A stretch of DNA of 64,000 nucleotides from Clostridium sp. Marseille-P2415. GTDB taxonomy: Bacteria > Bacillota > Clostridia > Lachnospirales > Lachnospiraceae. The notes under the pieces are model-generated. The model searched no databases, was not told the DNA's origin, and saw only the letters and a list, made by a program, of their open reading frames with translations. The position numbers and the translations under genes are program-made. The DNA lies in assembly GCF_900155545.1 (NCBI RefSeq), contig NZ_LT732526.1:1898982-1962981 (forward strand), read 5' to 3'. Below are positions 1-6,719 of the stretch, piece after piece; position 1 is the first letter of the stretch, and each line of letters starts with the position of its first letter.

Positions 1-206
1 GGCGGGGGGCGGGGTTTCGGCAGAAGGACTTCTAAGGCCGGAAGGGTGCAAAAAACATGGGACCGGAAAACTCCGCCCGAATTTCTGAAAGAAATTCGCG
101 CTCCGGGTTTCCTTGGAGGCTGGCTCCGAAGCCAGCCTCCACCCATGTTTTTTGCACCCTTCCGGCCTAAGAAGTTCTAATCTGCCTGCAAACCACCCCC
201 CGCCGC
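1..206. repeat. Large imperfect inverted repeat A
   Basis: The left arm (about 1-62) is the reverse complement of the right arm (about 142-206). The innermost ~35 nt of the arms, around positions 28-62 and 142-176, match almost perfectly; the outer G-rich/C-rich ends match with small gaps. The interior holds two further hairpins: a GAATTTC/GAAATTC stem near 78-97 and a GAGGCTGGC/GCCAGCCTC stem near 116-140. The whole would fold into a branched cruciform or RNA. No protein-coding frame is convincing. The left arm starts at the window edge, so the element may be longer. A decayed MITE or a structured RNA are both possible. Confidence 0.8.
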
Positions 207-331
207 TCCCCCTGGTCCTCCTTTCCCGGCTAAGTTTTTGAGAAAGTCCACTGTGTACGGGCTTGTCTGGTAAAAACTCACCTCAGCCAGAGGTGAAAGA
301 TTTTAGTTTGCTGTTTGCCAATACACTTGGC

Positions 332-642
332 GGAAATGGAAAGCTGCCATACATTTCTGGCTGGAAAATGAGGGAAGGCTCCCCGGATACGGCGATTTTT
401 GCAGGACGTCGATAGGCGTTAGGGAGAGGGTGCGGGAACATGAGGGAAAAAAATGGACCTCAAAGTCCATTTTTTAGACACCCTGAATCGAGTTTTCCAT
501 CAGGAAAACTTGATGAATGTGTCGGTGCCCTCATGTTCCTGCGCCCTCTCCCTTACACCTATCCCGTCCGAAACCATGAGCGTATCCGGGGAGCCTTCCC
601 TCATTTTCTTCCAAAATACTGCCGGGGCAGCTTTTCATTTCC
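332..642. repeat. Large imperfect inverted repeat B
   Basis: The outer arms 332-392 and 581-642 are reverse complements with a few mismatches; an inner pair of arms, 412-446 and 528-562, is also complementary. Near the centre are two small perfect hairpins: a TGGAC/GTCCA stem flanked by A and T runs (about 448-475) and a GTTTTCC/GGAAAAC stem (about 491-510). The total is a ~310-bp nested palindrome ending 28 bp beyond the stop codon of the yitT-like gene. It has the same nested architecture as repeat A, 126 bp away, but is not its copy by sequence. The frames open across it are by-products of the palindrome. Confidence 0.8.
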
Positions 643-670
643 TCACAACCTGTTTTTGTCAGCTTCCACC

Positions 671-1549
671 TTAAAGCTGCCCCCCAATTGCTTTAAACCC
701 TTCTCCATACACTTCATTGGAATCCGTGATGATCAAAAATGCATCTTTATCGATTTCGTGGATCGCACGGCGGATCGGAACTACCTGGCTGTTGTTGCAG
801 GCACACATGACGACGTACTTTTCGTCCAGGGAATAAGCGCCCTGTCCCTTGAGGAAGGTACATCCGCGTCCGGTGGCTTCCTCGATCCTCTGGGCTACTT
901 CTGCTTCATGGGAGGTGACTACAAAGACAAGCTTTCCGGCACCCAGGCCATACATGATCTTGTCGATTACCATGGTGGTTACAATGGAAGATAGCATGCC
1001 AAGGATGACTGCATCCAGATTGCGGAACACCAGGCCGCCGGCAATGATCACTATGGCATCTATCACAAGGGATATTTGTCCAATGGTCAAGTGAGGGAAC
1101 AGCTTCCGGATGGCCATGATCAGAAAATCCGTACCTCCGGTGGAACAGTTTCTCAGATAAACGATGGTTAGTCCTAAACCTGAGAAAATTCCGGTACAGG
1201 CGGAAGCATACAGAGGATTCCCCACATAGGTCGGCATCAGAGGGACTATATAGTCCAGGACCAGAGCGAATATCACCATGCTCTTCATGGACCGGAGCAA
1301 AAAACGTCTTCCTAAAAGCTTGTAGCTTACCAGCACGATCGGAATGTTTAAGACAATGCTGGTGATTCCCATGGGAAGACCGAACAGATAACGCAGGATC
1401 AATGCGATACCGGATATTCCCACGGGGGCGAATTCTGCATTTACTGCAAAGTTATAAATACCGGCATTGAATAAAAACGCTCCGGCCAGATCACATACGA
1501 GATCGATTCCAAGCTCCTTTGGCGAGTATTCCTGTTTGATTGCCACCAT
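671..1549 (-). CDS. YitT family membrane protein (DUF161 + DUF2179)
   Basis: A 292-residue membrane protein of the YitT family. The N-terminal ~200 residues contain five or six hydrophobic segments typical of the DUF161/YitT membrane domain, with the conserved region around NCSTGGTDFL near the middle. The last ~80 residues (VTSHEAEVAQRI onward) match the cytosolic DUF2179 domain. The ATG is preceded by GGAGG at about 10 nt. The family's substrate is unknown; small-molecule transport is often assumed but unproven. It lies 18 bp downstream of the small gene at 1568-1837, probably in the same operon, and ends beside inverted repeat B. Confidence 0.9.
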   Translation of the reverse strand: MVAIKQEYSPKELGIDLVCDLAGAFLFNAGIYNFAVNAEFAPVGISGIALILRYLFGLPMGITSIVLNIPIVLVSYKLLGRRFLLRSMKSMVIFALVLDYIVPLMPTYVGNPLYASACTGIFSGLGLTIVYLRNCSTGGTDFLIMAIRKLFPHLTIGQISLVIDAIVIIAGGLVFRNLDAVILGMLSSIVTTMVIDKIMYGLGAGKLVFVVTSHEAEVAQRIEEATGRGCTFLKGQGAYSLDEKYVVMCACNNSQVVPIRRAIHEIDKDAFLIITDSNEVYGEGFKAIGGQL

Positions 1550-1567
1550 GAGTATGCTGCCTCCATT

Positions 1568-1837
1568 TTATAGAAAATAATCCTCGATTTCAAACTCTTT
1601 TTTCCCAATCTGTATCCGTTTAATGAGAACATTCACTTCCCCATCCTCTTCGGAACAGACTCCATACACTTTTACCTGTGTCTTTCCATAGGATTCCGTC
1701 AAATTGATTTCTTTATCCATGATTCCCCGTTCTTCAAGCGCTTCTGCCAGATCCAGAAGAACCTCTTCCACATCTTCCCCGATGTGTTTTCTTTCAAATT
1801 CCATTTCCAAAGCTTCATAAACATCCTGATCAAACAT
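1568..1837 (-). CDS. Small acidic protein of unknown function
   Basis: An 89-residue acidic protein without membrane segments or a signal peptide. I do not recognise the family. Residues 1-40 look helical (repeated EVLLDLAEALEER-type pattern) and the remainder looks like a short beta-sheet segment. A strong ribosome site (GAAAGAGGGGG) precedes the ATG, and a near-consensus sigma-A promoter lies at 1871-1898, so it is clearly expressed as first gene of a unit with yitT. It is divergent from the RluA-like gene. Confidence 0.8.
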   Translation of the reverse strand: MFDQDVYEALEMEFERKHIGEDVEEVLLDLAEALEERGIMDKEINLTESYGKTQVKVYGVCSEEDGEVNVLIKRIQIGKKEFEIEDYFL

Positions 1838-1870
1838 GATAAAACCCCCTCTTTCGTTTTCTACAAGCTA

Positions 1871-1898
1871 ATTATAACCCTTTGAATCTCCTTGTCAA
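1871..1898 (-). promoter_or_regulatory. Sigma-A promoter of the 1837-671 unit
   Basis: On the minus strand TTGACA (1898-1893) and TATAAT (1876-1871) are both perfect consensus hexamers, 16 nt apart. The -35 box overlaps the -35 box of the divergent promoter at 1892-1920. Confidence 0.8.
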
Positions 1899-1920
1899 TC
1901 ACCGCACACCGTGATAGAAT
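1892..1920 (+). promoter_or_regulatory. Sigma-A promoter of the RluA-like gene
   Basis: TTGTCA (1892-1897), a 17-nt spacer and TAGAAT (1915-1920). The predicted transcript start, about 7 nt beyond the -10 box, falls at or next to the ATG at 1927. Confidence 0.65.
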
Positions 1921-1926
1921 CGGTTT

Positions 1927-2850
1927 ATGAAAATGAACATGACTTATACTATAACACATACAAGCAAAGAGCTTTCTGTCAAACAATATCTTCTGGAGCA
2001 GGGATATTCCCAAAGCCTGATCCGGCAGCTACGGTATATGGAAAACGGCATTACCATTAACGGAAAGCAGGTATATACGACTCACCGTTTGAGACCGGGA
2101 GAGGTTCTTTCGGCCTGTATACGGGAGGATAAAGGCTCTGAACACATTGTACCCGTTCCCATGCCTCTTCATATTATATACGAGGACGAACATATTTTGG
2201 TGGTGAATAAAGATGCCGGCGTCCCTATCCACCCATCTCAGGGCAATTTTGAGAATACCCTGGCCAATGGAATCGCATATTATTTTAAAGAAAAGGGAGA
2301 AGTATTCACTTACAGGGCTGTTAACCGTCTGGACCGTGATACGACCGGACTTTTGATTGTGGCTAAAAATCCATTGAGCGCCTGTATTCTTTCGGATATG
2401 GTAAAAAAACACCTGATCCTCCGCCGTTATCTGGCGGTTGCCTGCGGCAAGACACCGTTAAAAGGACTGATCGACGCCCCCATTGCCCGGGTGGATGGCT
2501 CTACCATTGAGCGGTGTGTGGACAAACTCCGGGGAGAGGAGGCCAGGACCCATTACAAACGGCTTTTCTATGATCCGGTAACCGGGCACTCCCTCATAGG
2601 GCTTCGTCTGGAGACCGGCCGCACCCATCAGATCCGGGTCCATTTAAAATCCATTGGACATCCATTGCCCGGGGATTTTCTTTATCATCCGGACTACCGT
2701 TACATTAAGCGGCAGGCGCTGCATTCCTTCCGGCTGGATTTTCTTCATCCGATCAGGAAAGAGCCTCTTTCCTTTGAGGCGCCCCTTCCGGAAGATATGC
2801 AGTTTTTGGGGATTACATCCACCGCAGGCCTTTGGGATAATGATTTTTAA
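1927..2850 (+). CDS. RluA family pseudouridine synthase
   Basis: A 307-residue enzyme converting specific uridines in structured RNA (rRNA or tRNA) to pseudouridine. An S4-like RNA-binding segment covers roughly residues 15-65; the catalytic domain follows, with the RluA signature VNRLDRDTTGLLIVAK, whose Asp in RLDR is the catalytic residue. The later TGRTHQIRVH motif is also typical. Start choice is uncertain: ATG codons lie at 1927, 1933 and 1939, none with a clear ribosome site, and the promoter places the 5' end at about 1927, so the mRNA may be leaderless. The 3' end overlaps the convergent methyltransferase gene by 38 bp. The exact target uridine cannot be told. Confidence 0.93.
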   Translation: MKMNMTYTITHTSKELSVKQYLLEQGYSQSLIRQLRYMENGITINGKQVYTTHRLRPGEVLSACIREDKGSEHIVPVPMPLHIIYEDEHILVVNKDAGVPIHPSQGNFENTLANGIAYYFKEKGEVFTYRAVNRLDRDTTGLLIVAKNPLSACILSDMVKKHLILRRYLAVACGKTPLKGLIDAPIARVDGSTIERCVDKLRGEEARTHYKRLFYDPVTGHSLIGLRLETGRTHQIRVHLKSIGHPLPGDFLYHPDYRYIKRQALHSFRLDFLHPIRKEPLSFEAPLPEDMQFLGITSTAGLWDNDF

Positions 2851-4216
2851 GCATTCCTCCGGCCAGCTTTGCAAAGCCAATGGAAAATCCATCGGTGTTT
2901 ACAAGAACCCAGCCCTTCTTTTTTAAACAGGAATGAGAGGGAGTTTCCTCCGGAATCGTTTCCCCTTTTAAATATTTAACGATCTCTTCTCCATCTGACG
3001 GCAGATCCACCCATTGGCTTACCTCATCCTTCTTAAGGAAAAGGGCAAGGGCGTGGGAAGGTTCAAAACGGTTCTTCTTCACGGTCCCTATGTGAAGGCC
3101 CGGCCGTATGACCTTCATGCCTTTAAAACCGGTCATTTCAGGCGGCATCAGATACAGCTGATCTCCGAAAAGAATATATTCTTTCCGAAGAAGCAGCCGG
3201 TCCGGATTCACCAGCAGGTCTTTTAAAAAAACTTCTAATTCTTTTTGGACGGATCTGTCTTTCATATAATCCGGTGCGGCATACCTTTTTTCTGAAATCC
3301 CATTCCCGCGCTTTTTTAATACCGCAAGATAATGGCCTTCTCCTTCCGTTTGATCGGGCCAGATCCGGAAGGTCTTTTTTAAGTCTGAAAGCCCGGTCTT
3401 GCTCCACTCGGGCCTCCCCGGGTAAAGTCCGGGCCTGTTTCCTGCATCTTCAATGGAAAACTCCGGATGGGAAAGCAGAAATCCTTCTATGACCTGCTCA
3501 TTTTCTTCCGGGGAAAAGGTACAGGTGGAATAAACCATTCTTCCTCCGGGCTTTAGCATGGCGGCAGCATTTTTAAGGATCTCTTCCTGGCGCGCAGCGC
3601 AGGCACTTACATGCTCAAGTGTCCATTCCAGCCTGGCTGCCTCATCCTTGCGGAACATTCCTTCGCCGGAACAGGGCGCATCCACTGCGATCCGGTCAAA
3701 AAATTCCGGGAAACGTAAGGACAGGCTTCCGGAATCTTCGTTGGATACCACTGCATTTCCAATTCCAAGACGCTCTACATTCTGGGAAAGGATCCTGGCT
3801 CTGGCCGGATGGATCTCATTGCTCAAAAGAAAGCCTTTTCCTCCCATGCGGCCTGCGATATGGGTCGTCTTTCCTCCCGGCGCTGCACATAAATCCAGAA
3901 TCTTTTCCCCAGGCTGGGGAGCAAGCAGCTCCACCACCGCCATGGCGCTCGGCTCCTGGATGTAATAAAGCCCTGCCTCATGATAAGGATGCTTTCCCGG
4001 CCTGTCTCCTGCCTGGTAGTAATATCCTTCTAAAGCCCACGGGATTTTCTTTAACTGAAAGGGACAGATTTCAGTAAATTTATCCTGAGAAACCTTTAAA
4101 GGGTTTACCCTGAGTCCCTGAACCCGTTCCTTCTCATAGCTTTCTATAAAAGAATCATATTCTTCTCCTAAAAGCCCCTTCATTTTATCCTTAAATGCAT
4201 CCGGTAATTTTATCAT
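2813..4216 (-). CDS. RsmF/NOP2-type rRNA m5C methyltransferase
   Basis: A 467-residue SAM-dependent RNA cytosine-5 methyltransferase of the RsmB/RsmF/NOP2 family. The SAM-binding motif DLCAAPGGKTTH lies at about 108-119. The two family cysteines are present: motif IV Cys182 in DAPCSGEGMFRK and motif VI Cys232 in STCTF. The C-terminal ~160 residues form an RsmF-like (PUA-like) RNA-binding extension. By family the substrate is 16S rRNA; the exact position cannot be assigned. The start has AGAGGA 6-7 nt upstream. The gene converges on the RluA-like gene with overlapping 3' ends, so the two transcripts are partly antisense. Confidence 0.93.
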   Translation of the reverse strand: MIKLPDAFKDKMKGLLGEEYDSFIESYEKERVQGLRVNPLKVSQDKFTEICPFQLKKIPWALEGYYYQAGDRPGKHPYHEAGLYYIQEPSAMAVVELLAPQPGEKILDLCAAPGGKTTHIAGRMGGKGFLLSNEIHPARARILSQNVERLGIGNAVVSNEDSGSLSLRFPEFFDRIAVDAPCSGEGMFRKDEAARLEWTLEHVSACAARQEEILKNAAAMLKPGGRMVYSTCTFSPEENEQVIEGFLLSHPEFSIEDAGNRPGLYPGRPEWSKTGLSDLKKTFRIWPDQTEGEGHYLAVLKKRGNGISEKRYAAPDYMKDRSVQKELEVFLKDLLVNPDRLLLRKEYILFGDQLYLMPPEMTGFKGMKVIRPGLHIGTVKKNRFEPSHALALFLKKDEVSQWVDLPSDGEEIVKYLKGETIPEETPSHSCLKKKGWVLVNTDGFSIGFAKLAGGMLKNHYPKGLRWM

Positions 4217-4317
4217 TGTTTTTCCTCTGAACTTTTTATTTAAAATAACACACTTTCATTACTATTTTTCGAGATATATGACCAGAATATTAAGAGATAA
4301 ATTCTGCGAGGTGCGAC

Positions 4318-4881
4318 ATGCTCATAATTACCGTTACCGCTTACTTCATTATTCCCATATTAACCGTTCTTTTTGCCTCGGAAACCGACTGGTTTACGTT
4401 GAATTTCTCTGTACTGGGAAGCCTTTCCTCCAGAAAAAACCTGTTTCTCCTATGGGGCATCATCGTAGGAATTTATTTCTATTATGTTTTAAAACGGATC
4501 ATAAAACGTCTTCCCCGGAATAAAAAAGAAAAGGCTATCAGTAAAGCAGCCCTGCTGCTCCTTGCTCTGTCAGTTACCACTCCTTACCTGCCTGACTCTC
4601 AGCCTATTCCTTCTTTTCTCCATGTTATGTTTTCATTCCTGGCATCCATTTTTCTTATCATCTGTCTTTACATGGTGATCTGGAAGCTGTATTGCATGAA
4701 TCAGGCGTTTTACCGTCCCTATCTGCTTTGCTTAAACGTCATAACGGTTCTGTCCGCCCTGCTGTTTTTTCTCGCCGGAATTGTGAGCACTGCCCTGGAG
4801 ATATTTTTCGTACTGTCCAGTACGGTCCTTCTTAAAAAGCTTTACTGCAGAGTCACGGCGCCAAGGATAAAACGGTATTAA
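4318..4881 (+). CDS. Integral membrane protein of unknown function
   Basis: A 187-residue, very hydrophobic protein with five or six predicted membrane spans, at roughly residues 2-20, 41-60, 75-91, 100-122 and 135-172. The basic segment KRIIKRLPRNKKEK between spans two and three suggests a cytoplasmic loop. I do not recognise the family with confidence; a DUF998-like resemblance is only an impression. GAGGTG sits 4 nt before the ATG, which decides the start against an overlapping frame that opens at 4278. It is monocistronic, followed by a bidirectional terminator. Confidence 0.75.
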   Translation: MLIITVTAYFIIPILTVLFASETDWFTLNFSVLGSLSSRKNLFLLWGIIVGIYFYYVLKRIIKRLPRNKKEKAISKAALLLLALSVTTPYLPDSQPIPSFLHVMFSFLASIFLIICLYMVIWKLYCMNQAFYRPYLLCLNVITVLSALLFFLAGIVSTALEIFFVLSSTVLLKKLYCRVTAPRIKRY

Positions 4882-4902
4882 GCATGCCTTACCAGGAAAA
4901 AC

Positions 4903-4950
4903 GGAAGTACCCGAAATAAGAAACATTCTTACGGGTACTTCCACTTTTCT
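4903..4950. terminator. Bidirectional rho-independent terminator
   Basis: An 11-bp perfect stem (GGAAGTACCCG, 4903-4913, with 4932-4942) and an 18-nt loop, with T-rich sequence after it on the plus side. It separates the convergent genes ending at 4881 and 4958. Confidence 0.8.
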
Positions 4951-4957
4951 TCAAACC

Positions 4958-5572
4958 TTAGGGCCTGATAACCGAACGCGCTCCTGCCATTTTTTCTGCG
5001 ATCTCATACATATTGGTAATAGATCCGACTTTAAGCTTGTCAGTTAATTCATAGTAATTTAAGCAGGTTCCGCAGGTCAGAATTTCCACACCCTGAGCTT
5101 CTAAATTCTTTAAATCCTCCAGGGATTGAGAACCCTCTACGGACAGCCTGGCTCCTCCATTGTAGAGCAGTACTGTCTCGGGAAGTTTCTCCAGCTTAGT
5201 CAGTGCATAAACAAATCCCTTCATCAGGATGCGGCCCAGTTCCTCATTTCCGCTTCCCATCTGGTCCGAGGAAAGTACTGCCACAAGCCCTTTCGTTCTG
5301 CCATCCGGAATGCACTCTGCCTGTTCTGGGGTTTCCGCCATTTCCCCGGCATTCCCGTTAACATGGAACAGAACTTCAAATTCCCCATCTGCTTTTTTCT
5401 CTGATGTGGGAGCAAGTCCTGCATAATTCCCCAGCTTCATTACATTCTGTACTGCAATTTCATTGTCCACAAGAACCTTTAATATCCCCTCATTCATTTC
5501 CTTTAATGCTTCTTTGGCCTTCATAACCGGCTGTGGACATGTAAGCCCTCTTGCATCAACAATTTTTTCCAT
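4958..5572 (-). CDS. yedF: YedF-type sulfurtransferase-like protein (selenium-associated family)
   Basis: A 204-residue two-domain protein. Residues 1-75 form a TusA/SirA-like domain with the CPxP motif (GLTCPQP), whose Cys is the sulfur or selenium carrier in relatives. Residues ~95-204 form a DsrE-like domain with a second cysteine pair in TCGTCLNYY. This arrangement is the YedF family, often linked to selenium metabolism. No selD, selA or selB is in the window, so the selenium link rests on family knowledge only. A DUF1292 gene lies upstream, separated by a probable terminator. Confidence 0.9.
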   Translation of the reverse strand: MEKIVDARGLTCPQPVMKAKEALKEMNEGILKVLVDNEIAVQNVMKLGNYAGLAPTSEKKADGEFEVLFHVNGNAGEMAETPEQAECIPDGRTKGLVAVLSSDQMGSGNEELGRILMKGFVYALTKLEKLPETVLLYNGGARLSVEGSQSLEDLKNLEAQGVEILTCGTCLNYYELTDKLKVGSITNMYEIAEKMAGARSVIRP

Positions 5573-5614
5573 TCAACCACTCTCCTTTTCCGTTATAGCT
5601 CGCAGAATCCAAAA

Positions 5615-5649
5615 CCGGGACCTATCCTATTAAAAAGGACCTGCCCCGG
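5615..5649 (-). terminator. Probable rho-independent terminator after the DUF1292 gene
   Basis: An interrupted stem between 5615-5628 and 5636-5649 (CCGGG and TCCT blocks pair around an internal loop), followed by TTTT on the minus strand. Moderately convincing. Confidence 0.5.
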
Positions 5650-5661
5650 CTTTTCCTGTGT

Positions 5662-5994
5662 TTATTCCTCGTCTTCGCCTACCAGCTCATCGTATTCCGC
5701 TTCGTCCAGTAATTCATCAAAGGCATCCGCAACGATCTCATATTCTTCGTCATCTTCGATATTCTCAAGATTCGGTTGTCCGTCCTCCTTCTCAAAATAG
5801 CGATACAGATAAACTTCCCCCTCTTCTGCCTCAGGGCCATCCATAGGAAGCAGTGCGATATAATCCCTTTCGCCTGCCGTGAAAATGGTAAGCACCACGC
5901 ACTCCAGTTCTGATCCGTCATCCAGGGTCAGTGTAACTGTCATCTCCTCCTGTGGTTCCATATCATCGCGCTCTAAATTAGGATCCTGTGCCAT
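5662..5994 (-). CDS. DUF1292 domain protein
   Basis: A 110-residue, strongly acidic protein of the DUF1292 (YrzB-like) family. The beta-rich core VTLTLDDGSELECVVLTIF and the region YIALLP through EVYLYRY match the family; the last ~35 residues are almost all Asp/Glu with hydrophobics. No biochemical role is established. In Firmicutes the family is commonly near alaS, yqgF and fur genes; here it stands alone with its own promoter (6055-6083). The leader contains a GGTGC/GCACC hairpin about 30 nt before the start; an upstream GAGAGG serves as ribosome site. Confidence 0.88.
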   Translation of the reverse strand: MAQDPNLERDDMEPQEEMTVTLTLDDGSELECVVLTIFTAGERDYIALLPMDGPEAEEGEVYLYRYFEKEDGQPNLENIEDDEEYEIVADAFDELLDEAEYDELVGEDEE

Positions 5995-6054
5995 CCTGAT
6001 ACCTCTCTTTTTTCATAATCTTATTGTTACGGTGCTTCTTTTGCACCTGTTTCC

Positions 6055-6083
6055 ACTCTATCAGACAATTCTGCAAAAATCAA
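6055..6083 (-). promoter_or_regulatory. Sigma-A promoter of the DUF1292 gene
   Basis: TTGATT (6083-6078), 17-nt spacer, TAGAGT (6060-6055) on the minus strand, between cobO and the DUF1292 gene. Confidence 0.6.
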
Positions 6084-6095
6084 GGGATTTCGCCC

Positions 6096-6620
6096 TTAAT
6101 ATTCAATTCCCTTTCTTGCACTTATTCCTTTATCGTACGGATGCTTCACCTTTCTGATCTCCGACACATAGTCTGCCATTTCCACAAGCTTCTCCGATGG
6201 ATTTCTTCCTGTCAAAACTACCTCCAGCTTTTCCGGACGCCCGCCTAAGAACTTAAGGACCCTTGTTTCGTCAACAAGACCGTAATGACACACTGCCATG
6301 ATTTCATCTAATATAAGTAAATCAAACTCCTCCTTCTCAGAGCGCTTTAAGGTAGTTTCCAATAACTCCGAGTAATAGATCCCGGCCTCTTTTTTCTGAT
6401 CTTCTGTCATATTAGAGAAAAAGCCAAAATTCCGGTCACAAGGTGTGACAATGACCTCCGGCAGCCCGCTAAGGGCCTGTACTTCACCGGAATGGTCTGT
6501 TTTTAAAAAACGGGTGATCAAAACCCTTTTTCCGCAGCCGGCAGCCCGAACGGCCAGGCCGATGGCAGCGGTGGTCTTTCCCTTTCCATCCCCGCAGTAA
6601 ATGTGTACGCATGCTCTCAT
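6096..6620 (-). CDS. cobO: Cob(I)alamin/cobyrinate adenosyltransferase, CobO family
   Basis: A 174-residue P-loop enzyme that transfers the adenosyl group of ATP to reduced corrinoid, making adenosylcobalamin or a precursor. The Walker A motif GDGKGKTTAAIG is at residues 10-21, and the LLILDEIMAV segment near residue 100 matches the CobA/CobO/BtuR family. AAGGAG stands 8 nt before the ATG. No other corrinoid gene and no cobalamin riboswitch is visible around it, so it probably serves salvage. A copy of the REP-like element (6685-6719) lies between it and the upstream helicase gene and includes the helicase stop codon. Confidence 0.92.
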   Translation of the reverse strand: MRACVHIYCGDGKGKTTAAIGLAVRAAGCGKRVLITRFLKTDHSGEVQALSGLPEVIVTPCDRNFGFFSNMTEDQKKEAGIYYSELLETTLKRSEKEEFDLLILDEIMAVCHYGLVDETRVLKFLGGRPEKLEVVLTGRNPSEKLVEMADYVSEIRKVKHPYDKGISARKGIEY

Positions 6621-6684
6621 ATCCTTTTCTCCTTTCCGCCCATGTTTTCCGGGCAGGGCCCGCCCTGCTTTATCGGGCGTAAAG

Positions 6685-6719
6685 GTATGCCTTTAGGGCG
6701 TCCCTCTTTACTGCCCACG
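6685..6719. repeat. Dispersed copy of the 52-bp REP-like element
   Basis: The order GGTAT, CC, AGGG and CTCTTTACTGCCCACG matches the junction of two units of the tandem repeat at 24047-24254; 17 nt at 6703-6719 are nearly identical to it. The stop codon of the helicase gene lies inside. Confidence 0.55.

Noticed and set aside
440-994. 184-residue plus-strand frame over inverted repeat B and the yitT 3' end
   Set aside because: It is created by the palindrome and the antisense of yitT; no ribosome site and no protein-like composition.
4958-5572. Selenium operon around yedF
   Set aside because: No selenophosphate synthase, SelA/SelB or SECIS-like element in the neighbourhood; only the single family member is seen.
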